From Stagnimonas sp965279705 (lineage in GTDB: Bacteria; Pseudomonadota; Gammaproteobacteria; Nevskiales; Nevskiaceae), in contig OZ257257.1 of NCBI GenBank assembly GCA_965279705.1, positions 1,922,001 through 1,986,000 of the forward strand: a stretch of 64,000 nucleotides of DNA. The letters are read 5' to 3'. Both the position numbers and the translations under genes were made by a program. The notes under the pieces are model-generated. The model made no database searches, was not told where the DNA came from, and saw only the letters and a program-made list of their open reading frames with translations. Numbering within the stretch: the stretch's first letter is position 1; each line of letters opens with the position of its first letter. Positions 24,777-34,297 of this stretch are shown here, piece by piece.

Positions 24777-26177
24777 ATGTCCAAAACGCTCTACGACAAG
24801 TTGTGGGATGCACACGTCGTGCGCGCCCAGGGCGATGGCACGGCGCTGCTGTATATCGACCGTCACTTGGTGCACGAAGTGACCAGCCCGCAAGCCTTCG
24901 AGGGCCTGCGCATGGCCGGGCGTCTGCCGTGGAAGCGCCTCGCCAACCTGGCCGTGCCCGACCACAACGTGCCGACCACCGACCGCGCGGCCGGCATTGC
25001 CGACCCGATCTCGCGCGAGCAGGTGGATGCGCTCGACCGCAACGTGAAGCACTTCAACGTGCCGTACATCCCCTTGGCCGATGTGCGTCAGGGCATCGTG
25101 CATGTCGTGGGGCCGGAGCAGGGCGCCACACTCCCCGGCATGACGGTGGTGTGCGGCGACTCACACACGGCGACGCATGGCGCGTTCGGCGCACTTGCCT
25201 TCGGCATCGGCACCAGCGAGGTTGAGCACGTGCTGGCGACGCAAACGCTCATGCAGAGCAAGACCAAATCGCTGCTGATCCGTGTCAAGGGCCACGTCGG
25301 CCCCGGCATGACGGCGAAGGACATCGTGCTCGCCATCATCGGCCGCATCGGCACGGCGGGCGGCACCGGCTACACCATCGAGTTCGCGGGCGAGGCGATC
25401 ATGGCGCTGTCGATGGAAGGCCGCATGACCGTCTGCAACATGGCGATCGAAGCCGGCGCACGCGCGGGCCTCATTGCGGTGGACGACACCACCATCAACT
25501 ACGTGAAGGGCCGCCCTTTGGCACCCAAGCCAGAGCACTGGGCGCAGGCCGTTGCGTGGTGGAAGACCCTGCACTCCGACGACGGCGCGCACTTTGACCG
25601 TGTGGTTGAACTCGACGCCGCGAGCATCGAGCCGCAAGTCACCTGGGGCACCTCGCCTGAAATGGTGGTGCCGGTTGGTGGCCGCGTGCCCGATCCCGCA
25701 GCTGAGCCCGACGCCACAAAGCGCAACGGTATGGAGCGCGCGTTGGCCTACATGGGGCTCACAGCCAATACGCCCATCGAGCAGATCGCCATCGACAAAG
25801 TGTTCATCGGCAGCTGCACCAATGCGCGCATCGAAGACCTGCGTGCCGCAGCCGCGGTGGTGCGCGGCAAGACCAAGGCGGCCAATGTCAGCCTGGCGAT
25901 GGTCGTGCCGGGCTCTGGCCTGGTGAAACAGCAGGCCGAAGCCGAAGGGCTGGATGCGATTTTCAAGGCCGCAGGCTTCGAGTGGCGCGAGCCGGGTTGC
26001 TCGATGTGCCTCGGCATGAACGATGACCGCCTCTCGCCCGGCGAGCGTTGCGCCAGCACCAGCAACCGCAATTTCGAGGGCCGCCAGGGTGCCGGTGGTC
26101 GCACCCATCTGGTTTCGCCGGCGATGGCTGCGGCTGCGGGTATTGCGGGCCACTTCATCGATGTGAGGAGCGTGTAA
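24777..26177 (+). CDS. leuC: 3-isopropylmalate dehydratase large subunit
   Basis: 466-residue aconitase-family subunit that, with LeuD, isomerises 2-isopropylmalate to 3-isopropylmalate in leucine synthesis. The 4Fe-4S ligands are C347 (IGSCTNARIEDL), C408 and C411 (GCSMCLGMN), in the expected spacing. Other signatures are CGDSHTATHGAFGALAFGIG and the C-terminal RNFEGRQGAGGRTHLVSPAM. The ATG at 24777 (MSKTLYDKLWDAHVV) is the family start, with AGGTG 6 bases upstream; the frame is open further upstream but that part is not conserved. The stop overlaps the leuD start by one base (TAATG). Confidence 0.98.
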   Translation: MSKTLYDKLWDAHVVRAQGDGTALLYIDRHLVHEVTSPQAFEGLRMAGRLPWKRLANLAVPDHNVPTTDRAAGIADPISREQVDALDRNVKHFNVPYIPLADVRQGIVHVVGPEQGATLPGMTVVCGDSHTATHGAFGALAFGIGTSEVEHVLATQTLMQSKTKSLLIRVKGHVGPGMTAKDIVLAIIGRIGTAGGTGYTIEFAGEAIMALSMEGRMTVCNMAIEAGARAGLIAVDDTTINYVKGRPLAPKPEHWAQAVAWWKTLHSDDGAHFDRVVELDAASIEPQVTWGTSPEMVVPVGGRVPDPAAEPDATKRNGMERALAYMGLTANTPIEQIAIDKVFIGSCTNARIEDLRAAAAVVRGKTKAANVSLAMVVPGSGLVKQQAEAEGLDAIFKAAGFEWREPGCSMCLGMNDDRLSPGERCASTSNRNFEGRQGAGGRTHLVSPAMAAAAGIAGHFIDVRSV

Positions 26178-26812
26178 TGCAAGTGTTCACCGTGCTGACC
26201 AGCAAGGCTTTGCCGCTTGATCGCGCCAACGTCGATACCGACGCAATCATCCCCAAGCAATACCTCAAGTCCATCTACAAGTCGGGCTTCGGCCAATACC
26301 TGTTCGATGACTGGCGCTACCTCGATGCCGGTGACCTGAGCGTGCCGGTGGCGAGCCGTCGCCCCAACGCCGAGTTCGTGCTCAACCGCGCAGTGCATGC
26401 AGGGTCGGAAGTGCTCGTTGCTCGCGAAAACTTTGGTTGCGGCTCATCGCGCGAGCACGCGGTATGGGCACTCAACGACTGGGGCTTTCGCTGCGTCATC
26501 GCCCCCAGCTTTGCCGACATTTTCTACAACAACTGCTTCAAGAACGGCGTGCTGCCGGTCATCTTGCCGGCCGATTCTGTGGATGCCCTGTTTCAGGCCA
26601 TCGCCGCCAATGCCGAGCTGCCGGTGACGATCGACCTCGCCGCACAGACCGTGCGCTGGAGCAAGGCCGAAGCCAGTTTTACGATTGACGCCTTCCGCAA
26701 GGATTGCCTGCTGCGCGGCCTCGACGAAATCGGCTTGACCTTGCAGGACGCCGACGCCATCCGCACCTACGAAGCCCAGCGCGCGCAGACTGCGCCCTGG
26801 CTGTTTGCCTGA
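26177..26812 (+). CDS. leuD: 3-isopropylmalate dehydratase small subunit
   Basis: 211-residue LeuD, the swivelling small domain partner of LeuC. The start MQVFTVLTSKALPLDRANVD leads into DTDAIIPKQYLKSI, and the substrate-binding loop NFGCGSSREHAVWAL is intact. Length is normal. Translation is coupled to leuC by the one-base TAATG overlap, with GAGGAG a few bases before the ATG. An exported SMP-30-like gene follows after 10 bases, between leuD and leuB. Confidence 0.98.
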   Translation: MQVFTVLTSKALPLDRANVDTDAIIPKQYLKSIYKSGFGQYLFDDWRYLDAGDLSVPVASRRPNAEFVLNRAVHAGSEVLVARENFGCGSSREHAVWALNDWGFRCVIAPSFADIFYNNCFKNGVLPVILPADSVDALFQAIAANAELPVTIDLAAQTVRWSKAEASFTIDAFRKDCLLRGLDEIGLTLQDADAIRTYEAQRAQTAPWLFA

Positions 26813-26822
26813 GGAACACACC

Positions 26823-27683
26823 ATGAAACACATCACCATCGCAGCCCTGCTGGCCCTCGTCGCCAGCACCGCACACGCCGTGGGGCCGGAGCCGGTCTGG
26901 AAGACCGACGGTTTCGCCAATCCCGAATCGGTCGTCTACAGCAGTCTGCAAAAAGTGCTGTACGTCAGCAACGTCAATGGAGCGGACGATGCCAAGGATG
27001 GCAACGGCTTCATCTCGCAAGTGGGGCTGGATGGCAAGGTGATGCAGCGTCAGTGGCTGAAGGGCCTCAACGCGCCGAAGGGCCTCGGCTACCTGCGCGG
27101 CTATCTCTACGTGGCCGACATTGATGAGCTGCTGGAAATCGACACCGGCAACAAGCGCATCACGCGCCGTTTCAAGGCACCGGGTGCGAAGTTTCTCAAC
27201 GACGTGACGGTGACGCCGCGCGGCACGGTGTTCGTGAGCGATACCCTCACCAACACCATCTGGCGTTTGCAGGGCGATAGTTTCAGCGCGTGGTTGCAGA
27301 GCGACGCGCTGGAAATGCCCAACGGCCTGCTCTGGGACAAAGACCAGTTGCTGGTGGCGAGCTGGGGGGTGGGTTTGAAGCCGGATTTCTCCACCGACAC
27401 CGCCGGCTATATCAAGACCGTGAACATCGAGACCAAGGTCATCGCAGCCCGCTTCACACCCGTGCCGCTGGGTAACCTCGACGGCCTGGTGGCCGACGGC
27501 AAGGGCGGCTATGTGGTGAGCGATTTCATGCGCGGCAATGTGTTCAAGATCGGCCCCGATGGCCAGCCGAATCTCTGGTTGCAACTGACGCAGGGCACTG
27601 CCGATGTGGGCACTGCACCTGGCCTGTTGCTGTTACCGCAGATGAGCGAAAACACGCTCAGCGCCTACTCACTCAAGCAATAA
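26823..27683 (+). CDS. Exported SMP-30/gluconolactonase-like (NHL-type beta-propeller) protein
   Basis: 286 residues from the ATG at 26823. Residues 1-19 (MKHITIAALLALVASTAHA) are a clean Sec signal peptide. The mature part reads as repeated propeller blades with the patterns NPESVVYSSLQKVLYVSN, APKGLGYLRGYLYVADIDEL, FLNDVTVTPRGTVFVSDTLT, NGLLWDKDQLLVAS and NLDGLVADGKGGYVVSDF. This resembles SMP-30/strictosidine synthase propellers. Upstream TTG at 26805 is rejected because it would hide the signal peptide. It lies inside the leucine operon, 10 bases after leuD and 5 before leuB. A role in leucine synthesis is unlikely because it is exported. Its substrate is unknown. Confidence 0.82.
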   Translation: MKHITIAALLALVASTAHAVGPEPVWKTDGFANPESVVYSSLQKVLYVSNVNGADDAKDGNGFISQVGLDGKVMQRQWLKGLNAPKGLGYLRGYLYVADIDELLEIDTGNKRITRRFKAPGAKFLNDVTVTPRGTVFVSDTLTNTIWRLQGDSFSAWLQSDALEMPNGLLWDKDQLLVASWGVGLKPDFSTDTAGYIKTVNIETKVIAARFTPVPLGNLDGLVADGKGGYVVSDFMRGNVFKIGPDGQPNLWLQLTQGTADVGTAPGLLLLPQMSENTLSAYSLKQ

Positions 27684-27688
27684 AACAC

Positions 27689-28789
<1,101 letters not shown>

Positions 28790-28792
28790 TTG

Positions 28793-29113
28793 ATGAGCTG
28801 GCTTTATCTCATCGCAGCGGGCGCTTTCGAGGTGGGTTTCACCACCTGCCTGAAGCTCTCGGACAACTTCAGCGACTGGCGTTGGAGCGTTGCCTTCGGC
28901 CTCTGTGCGGTGGTCAGTTTCAGCCTGTTGAGCGAGGCGACCAAGAGCATCCCCCTGGGCACTGCCTACGCGGTATGGACGGGCATTGGTGCGTTCGGTA
29001 CGGCGCTGATCGGCATCGTGTTCTTCAAAGATCCGCTCACCCTCTGGCGCGTGTTCTTTCTGCTGTTACTGATCGCTTCCGTGATCGGCCTCAAGTTCGT
29101 TTCGGCGCACTGA
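28793..29113 (+). CDS. Small multidrug resistance (SMR) family transporter
   Basis: 106 residues forming four membrane helices, as in EmrE/SugE transporters that work as dual-topology dimers. The conserved membrane glutamate of helix 1 is E13 (AAGAFEVGFTT), and helix 3 has the family block PLGTAYAVWTGIGAFGTALI. The SugE/Gdx-like TGIG form favours the guanidinium-exporter side over EmrE, but helix 1 has GFTT rather than the Gdx WAV pattern and no guanidine riboswitch is visible, so the substrate is open. The ATG at 28793 is preferred to the TTG just before it. It is spaced 3 bases from leuB and 1 base from the GNAT gene. Confidence 0.9.
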   Translation: MSWLYLIAAGAFEVGFTTCLKLSDNFSDWRWSVAFGLCAVVSFSLLSEATKSIPLGTAYAVWTGIGAFGTALIGIVFFKDPLTLWRVFFLLLLIASVIGLKFVSAH

Positions 29114-29114
29114 C

Positions 29115-29555
29115 ATGCAACTGATCGAAGTCACTGATGGGCAGGGCAAGGTCATCGCGGCGGACTGGTTGCAAGCCGCCGAAGCCACACACCGTCAGTT
29201 ACGCCCACAACTGCCCGCCGACTACGCCGCCAAGATGCAGCGCGTGTTTGCACAGGGTGGACGCATGGTGCTGGCGGCCGAGGGTGAGGCAGTGCTCGGT
29301 GTGGCGGTGTGGCGCATTTACGAGAACACCCATCAGGGCATGCAGGTTTATGTCGATGATCTCGTCACCGATGAAACGCGACGCTCACAGGGTGTCGGCC
29401 ACGCGCTCATCGACTGGCTGAGTGCGCGCTCGCAGATGCTGAGTGCCACCGCCCTCACGCTCGACTCCGGCACCCAACGCATTCATGCGCACCGCTTCTA
29501 CCTGCGGGAGCGCTTCGACATCACTTCTTTTCACTTCAACAAGAAACTGGATTAA
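29115..29555 (+). CDS. GNAT family N-acetyltransferase
   Basis: 146 residues. The acetyl-CoA motif A region reads VYVDDLVTDETRRSQGVGHA, where RRSQGVG is the R/Q-x-x-G-x-G/A pyrophosphate loop, followed by LIDWLSARSQM and the terminal ALTLDSGTQRIHAHRFYLRE segment with the usual AHRFY. It is a single GNAT domain with no other part. The target is unknown. It begins one base after the SMR gene and ends four bases before asd, so it shares their transcript. Confidence 0.92.
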   Translation: MQLIEVTDGQGKVIAADWLQAAEATHRQLRPQLPADYAAKMQRVFAQGGRMVLAAEGEAVLGVAVWRIYENTHQGMQVYVDDLVTDETRRSQGVGHALIDWLSARSQMLSATALTLDSGTQRIHAHRFYLRERFDITSFHFNKKLD

Positions 29556-29559
29556 TCGT

Positions 29560-30582
29560 ATGAGCCGCACATTTGATATCGCTGTCGTCGGTGCCACGGG
29601 TGCAGTCGGTCAGGCGATGCTGGAAATCCTCGCCGAGAGCAAGGTGCCGTACGGCAAGGTTTACCCCTTGGCCAGCGAACGCAGCGTGGGCACGACGGTG
29701 GAGTTCAACGGCAAACATCTGCATGTGGAAAACCTCGCCGACTTCGATTTCAGCAAGGTGCAGATTGGTCTCTTCTCGCCGGGCGCCAGCGTGAGCGCCA
29801 TCTACGCGCCCAAGGCCGCTGCGGCCGGCTGTGTGGTGATCGACAACACCAGCCAGTTCCGATACGACGCCGATATTCCATTGGTGGTGCCAGAGGTCAA
29901 TCCCGAGGCCATCGCGGCCTACAAGACACGCGGCATCATTGCGAACCCCAACTGCTCGACCATCCAGATGCTGGTGGCCTTGAAGCCGATTTACGACGCC
30001 GTGGGCATCGAGCGCATCAACGTCTGCACTTATCAGAGTGTGTCCGGCACCGGCAAGGAAGCAATCGAGGAATTGGCCTCGCAAACCGCCGCCCTGCTAA
30101 ACGCCCAGCACTACGAGCGCAAGGTCTACCCCAAGCAGATCGCCTTCAACTGCCTGCCGCAGATCGACGTGTTCATGGAGAATGGCTACACCAAGGAAGA
30201 AATGAAGATGGTGTGGGAGACCCGGAAGATCTTCGGCGACGAATCCATCCTCGTAAATCCTACGGCGGTGCGCGTGCCGGTGTTCTACGGCCACTCCGAG
30301 GCGCTGCATATCGAGACAAAGAAGAAGATCACCGCCTCTGAAGCCCGTGCCCTGCTCGAAAAAGCGCCCGGCGTAAAGGTGGTGGACGAGCACGTCGACG
30401 GCGGCTGGCCCACGGCGGTGACCGAGGCTAGCGGCAACAACGAAACCTTCGTGGGCCGCATTCGCGAGGATTTGAGCCACCCGCGTGGCCTCAACCTCTG
30501 GGTGGTCGCCGATAACGTGCGTAAAGGGGCTGCACTGAACGCCGTGCAGATTGCCGAAGTTCTGGTCGAAAAATACCTGTGA
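29560..30582 (+). CDS. asd: Aspartate-semialdehyde dehydrogenase
   Basis: 340-residue enzyme that reduces aspartyl phosphate to aspartate semialdehyde, feeding lysine/diaminopimelate, threonine and methionine. N-terminal NADP motif DIAVVGATGAVGQAML, catalytic cysteine C132 (ANPNCSTIQM), QSVSGTGKEAI, and the active-site histidine segment VFYGHSEALHIE are present. The ATG at 29560 is the family start; the longer open frame overlaps the GNAT gene and is not conserved. It is the last gene of the leuC-to-asd unit. fimV follows after 159 bases. Confidence 0.97.
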   Translation: MSRTFDIAVVGATGAVGQAMLEILAESKVPYGKVYPLASERSVGTTVEFNGKHLHVENLADFDFSKVQIGLFSPGASVSAIYAPKAAAAGCVVIDNTSQFRYDADIPLVVPEVNPEAIAAYKTRGIIANPNCSTIQMLVALKPIYDAVGIERINVCTYQSVSGTGKEAIEELASQTAALLNAQHYERKVYPKQIAFNCLPQIDVFMENGYTKEEMKMVWETRKIFGDESILVNPTAVRVPVFYGHSEALHIETKKKITASEARALLEKAPGVKVVDEHVDGGWPTAVTEASGNNETFVGRIREDLSHPRGLNLWVVADNVRKGAALNAVQIAEVLVEKYL

Positions 30583-30741
30583 GCAGCGGCAAAAACTAGG
30601 GCGCCGCAAAAGCACCTGAACACTGCATTGCTTGACGCCATAAACATAGGCTATAAAGCCACTTAGCGCCGGGACTTAAAGCAACACACTCACATTTCCG
30701 GCGCCTCAAAACACAGGGTTTTTGAGGACACGGGAGCGGCT
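30583..30741. other. asd-fimV intergenic region with two hairpins
   Basis: 159 bases. Two hairpins are seen: GCGCCGG/CCGGCGC (30666-30672 and 30698-30704) and CCTCAAAA/TTTTGAGG (30704-30711 and 30720-30727). They share one base, so both may not form fully. TTGACG (30632) and TATAAA (30652) look like promoter elements but are only 14 bases apart, below the normal range. A GGGAG ribosome site lies 5 bases before the fimV ATG. No terminator with a T tract follows asd. Confidence 0.4.
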
Positions 30742-33444
30742 ATGCGACGGACACTTGCGCGGATCACACTCACTGCGGCGGCGACTGCGGGCCTAGTCGC
30801 CACGACCGCTGTGTTGGCGTTGGGTCTGGGCGAAATTGATGTCAGCTCCAATCTCAACCAGCGTTTCGTGGCCAGTATTCCGCTGACTGAAATCAGCGCG
30901 GAAGACCTTGAAACCGTTACGGTTTCAGTTGCCCCCAATGAGGCATACGAGCGTGCGGGTATAGAGCGCTCAGAGTATCTGTCTACCCTTGATTTCCAGG
31001 TAAAAAACGATCGCGGCCGTGCACGCGTCGTGATAACCAGCAGCCAGATCGCACGCGAACCCGTTGTCGATCTTTTGGTGCAGGCGCGTTGGAGCGGAGG
31101 CAAAATCGTCCGCGACTACACCATTCTGCTTGATCCGCCTGAGGCCGTAGCGGCCCGGCCTGTCCCCCTGCCTGCGCCTGCGGCAGCGCCAGTTATTGCC
31201 GCACCGGTAGCGGCAGCACTGCCAGCCGCAAAACCGGTGGTAGCCAAGCCCAACGTGCCAGTCGGCAGTGAGTTTTACGAGACACCGACCGAAACCAAGC
31301 CGTTCAAGAAGCCCGCAGTGGTGCCGACCAAACCGGCAGCACCGGCGTTTTATGACCCATCTTTCGATAGTGCGACGGGCAGTTATGGCCCGGTCGCAGC
31401 CAAAGAAACCCTGTGGAGTATCGCGGCGAAAGTGCGTCCCAGTGCTGCGATCAGCATGGATCAGGTGCTACTAGCGCTGTCCGAAGCCAATCCGGGTGCG
31501 ATTCAGCGTGGCACTACCGTAAGCAAAGGCGCGGTGCTTCGTGTGCCCTCTGCTGAGCGTATCCAGGCCACCTCGATCGTTGCGGCCAAGGCCAGGCTGG
31601 CTGCTTTGCGGAGCGGTGCAGCAGTCGCGACGAAACCCGCTGTTAAGGCCCCGCCAGCGAAGACCGCTGTAACACCCAAACCGACTGAAACACCTGCGAC
31701 ACAGACGCCCATCATTGCCGACAAGAGCAGTGAGCTGCCCAAGCCGCAGAGCACGCCGCCTGCGACTGCTCCGGTCGAGTCCAAGCCAGTTGCCGCCGTC
31801 ATATCGCCCGCCGTGACTCCCGCTGCCGCAACGCCACAGACCCCTGTTGCGCCGCCACCAGCAATCTCAACGCCACCTCCGGCTCCTGCTGCTGAGGCGA
31901 GTCCTGCCCCGGCAACCCCCGCAGAGGCAAGCAGTGCCGCCCCGACTGCAGCTGGTGCAGCGCCTGTTGCTGAAGCCGCAGTTTCAGCACCTGCGCCTGA
32001 AAAATCCCCGCTCGCACAGCCGTTGCCCGAGGAATCCAGCTCTGGATTCTTGTCGGAGTTTGGTGAGTTGCTGGGCGTCGCGGTGTTGCTTCTGCTTCTA
32101 GTGGCAGTCGTATTTGTATTGTCACGTCGGCGCAAGGCCGCAGCCAGTGCAGCAACATCTACGCCCTTCAAGCCAAGTGGCACATCGACTGTCGTCGCAT
32201 CAGCGGCAGGCGTGGGGGCGGTGAACAAGCTGGGCGACACCACACGCCTGAGCGATACCCAGGCACTGCGACCGAGCGAAATAACCACTGCGTTGGCCGT
32301 GGATTCGACGCAGCAGATGACCCAACCGCTGCAAAAGTCAGTGCCTGCCGAGGCCCTGCACCAGTCGACGATCATTCTCGATCCTGTCGCGGTGGCAGCG
32401 CTCAACAACACGGGCAAGCCATCTACCGTGCCCAAGGCAGCAGAAACTTTCGATAGAACCACCCAGGTCCAGGTCGATACCTTGCATATCGATCTGGGTG
32501 ATAACGATCCCTTGTCCGAGGCGGATTTCCATCTGGCCTATGGTCTTTACGACGAAGCGATTCTGCTGTTGAAGACTGCAACCGTGCAGTATCCGCAACG
32601 CACGGATCTGAAGGTAAAACTCGCTGAAACCTACTTTGCGTCTGGCCGACCGCTTGAGTTTCAAGAGATTGCCGAAGATCTCAAGGAAATACTCAGCCCT
32701 GCCGAGTGGAGCAAGCTGGCAATCATGGGTTCGCAGATTTGCCCGGATGTTGCGCTGTTCCAGAATGCTGAAGGCGACGGTGGGCTGGATGCCGATTTCG
32801 ATCTTGCGTTCGACGAGCCAGCAGCGCCTGAGACGCCCCCCATAGCCAACGCCACAGTCGACTTCGCTATATCGACGCTGGCCCCGCCAACGCCCCCAGC
32901 GATGTCGCACACCTTGCCCGGTGCTTCGGCATTGAGCCTGGATAGCGACTCTGAAGAAGAGAAGAAAGACCGCACCGCATTGCCGCCAGCCGGGCTGGAT
33001 GACAATGCCTCGATTGATTTCATGCTGGGTCAAAGTCTCACGCCGCTGGGCGCTGGCTTGAAGGTGCCTGGGCCTAACGAGCTACCGTTCAATCTTGGCT
33101 CGCCGGCGCTCAACGTCGAAATGCCCAAGGTTGATATCACCAGCGGCAATTTCTCAGTGGATGCAGCATCGTCTTTCTCTGACGTAAGTGAACAGCCAAC
33201 GCTGACGCCACGGGGCGATTCATTCAGTCTGAGCCTGCAAGACCTGGAAGTCAGCATCACGCCCCGGCAATCGTCGGCAGCCTCGGTCGAAGACGAGTTG
33301 AATACCAAGCTTGATCTCGCCCGTGCCTATGTCGAGATGGGCGACAACGACATGGCCCGCAGCCTGCTGCAGGAAGTGCAGCAGCAGGGCGGCGAACGGC
33401 ATCAGCAGGAAGCCGCCAGCCTCTTGCAGCGGTTGCCTGCGTGA
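30742..33444 (+). CDS. fimV: FimV/HubP-family polar scaffold protein
   Basis: 900 residues. A signal-like N-terminus (ITLTAAATAGLVATTAVLALG) is followed by the FimV N-domain (IDVSSNLNQRFVASIPLTEI, residues about 30-130). A LysM-like stretch at about 220-280 (AAKETLWSIAAKVRPSAAIS) suggests peptidoglycan binding. A Pro/Ala-rich linker leads to one membrane helix at about 447-467 (FGELLGVAVLLLLLVAVVFV), then an acidic cytoplasmic part. The C-terminal motif, DLARAYVEMGDNDMARSLLQ, is the FimV TPR signature. The family organises cell poles, type IV pili and chromosome segregation. The asd-fimV-truA order is characteristic of gammaproteobacteria. A terminator follows. Confidence 0.92.
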   Translation: MRRTLARITLTAAATAGLVATTAVLALGLGEIDVSSNLNQRFVASIPLTEISAEDLETVTVSVAPNEAYERAGIERSEYLSTLDFQVKNDRGRARVVITSSQIAREPVVDLLVQARWSGGKIVRDYTILLDPPEAVAARPVPLPAPAAAPVIAAPVAAALPAAKPVVAKPNVPVGSEFYETPTETKPFKKPAVVPTKPAAPAFYDPSFDSATGSYGPVAAKETLWSIAAKVRPSAAISMDQVLLALSEANPGAIQRGTTVSKGAVLRVPSAERIQATSIVAAKARLAALRSGAAVATKPAVKAPPAKTAVTPKPTETPATQTPIIADKSSELPKPQSTPPATAPVESKPVAAVISPAVTPAAATPQTPVAPPPAISTPPPAPAAEASPAPATPAEASSAAPTAAGAAPVAEAAVSAPAPEKSPLAQPLPEESSSGFLSEFGELLGVAVLLLLLVAVVFVLSRRRKAAASAATSTPFKPSGTSTVVASAAGVGAVNKLGDTTRLSDTQALRPSEITTALAVDSTQQMTQPLQKSVPAEALHQSTIILDPVAVAALNNTGKPSTVPKAAETFDRTTQVQVDTLHIDLGDNDPLSEADFHLAYGLYDEAILLLKTATVQYPQRTDLKVKLAETYFASGRPLEFQEIAEDLKEILSPAEWSKLAIMGSQICPDVALFQNAEGDGGLDADFDLAFDEPAAPETPPIANATVDFAISTLAPPTPPAMSHTLPGASALSLDSDSEEEKKDRTALPPAGLDDNASIDFMLGQSLTPLGAGLKVPGPNELPFNLGSPALNVEMPKVDITSGNFSVDAASSFSDVSEQPTLTPRGDSFSLSLQDLEVSITPRQSSAASVEDELNTKLDLARAYVEMGDNDMARSLLQEVQQQGGERHQQEAASLLQRLPA

Positions 33445-33464
33445 GCCAGCCCGCAACACTGAGA

Positions 33465-33486
33465 GGGCACCTTCGGGTGCCTTTTT
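33465..33486 (+). terminator. Rho-independent terminator of fimV
   Basis: Stem GGCACC / GGTGCC (33466-33471 and 33476-33481) with a UUCG tetraloop, then T5. It lies about 20 bases past the fimV stop and just before truA. Confidence 0.92.
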
Positions 33487-33499
33487 CATTTGAGCTGAC

Positions 33500-34297
33500 A
33501 TGAGTACACGCTGGGCGGCGCGCATCGAGTACATCGGCACCGCCTATGCGGGCTGGCAGCGGCTGTCGCACAACATCAGCGTGCAGCAGAGAGTGGAAGA
33601 AGCACTTTCAAAAGTCGCCAATCACCCCGTGCAGGTGATGGCCGCCGGCCGCACCGATGCCGGTGTGCACGGACTGGGGCAAGTGGTCCATTTCGATACC
33701 GATGCCGCTCGCAACGTGCTGGCCTGGACGCTGGGTGCGAATGTGTATTTGCCGGCCGATGTCTCGCTGCGCTGGGCGCAGCCGGTGGTGCCAGATTTTC
33801 ATGCGCGCTTCCACGCGCTGTCGCGGCGCTACCGCTACGTGTTTCACAACACCCGGTCGCGTTCTGCACTTACCGCAGGCCGTGCCACATTCTGGCATTG
33901 GCCATTGGATGCGGCAGCCATGCACGCGGCGGCGCAGCTGCTGTTAGGCGAACGGGATTTTTCTGCGCTGCGCGATGCCGAATGCCAGTCGCCGACGCCG
34001 ATGCGCAATGTCATGGAAATCGCCGCCTGGCGCTGTGGCGAGTTTGTGGTGATCGATATTCGCGCCAATGCGTTTCTGCATCACATGGTGCGCAACATCG
34101 CGGGCACGCTGGCAGCAGTAGGGCAGGGCAGGCGGCCGGTGGAATGGGTGGCCGAGGTGCTGGAAGGTCGCAACCGCGCCAAGGCCGGCATCACCGCACC
34201 CTCTGATGGCCTTTATTTCGTCGGCCCCGAGTATCCCGACCAATACGGCCTGCCGCCGCCCCCGCAGCCGTGGTTTCCCGCGACAATAGCGGGATGA
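33500..34297 (+). CDS. truA: tRNA pseudouridine(38-40) synthase
   Basis: 265 residues. TruA isomerises uridines 38-40 in the anticodon stem-loop of many tRNAs. The catalytic aspartate is D53 in AAGRTDAGVHGLGQVVHFD. Other family blocks are RRYRYVFHNTRSRS and the C-terminal AFLHHMVRNIAGTLAAVGQG. Length is normal. It follows the fimV terminator by 14 bases, so its promoter must lie within or before the end of fimV, or read-through supplies it. The stop overlaps the trpF ATG (ATGA). Confidence 0.97.
   Translation: MSTRWAARIEYIGTAYAGWQRLSHNISVQQRVEEALSKVANHPVQVMAAGRTDAGVHGLGQVVHFDTDAARNVLAWTLGANVYLPADVSLRWAQPVVPDFHARFHALSRRYRYVFHNTRSRSALTAGRATFWHWPLDAAAMHAAAQLLLGERDFSALRDAECQSPTPMRNVMEIAAWRCGEFVVIDIRANAFLHHMVRNIAGTLAAVGQGRRPVEWVAEVLEGRNRAKAGITAPSDGLYFVGPEYPDQYGLPPPPQPWFPATIAG

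Noticed and set aside
28793..29113. Guanidine riboswitch for the SMR gene
   Set aside because: Only three bases separate the SMR gene from leuB, leaving no room for a leader aptamer.
30632..30657. TTGACG and TATAAA before fimV as a promoter
   Set aside because: The spacing is 14 bases, too short for sigma-70. Kept only as a note in the intergenic entry.
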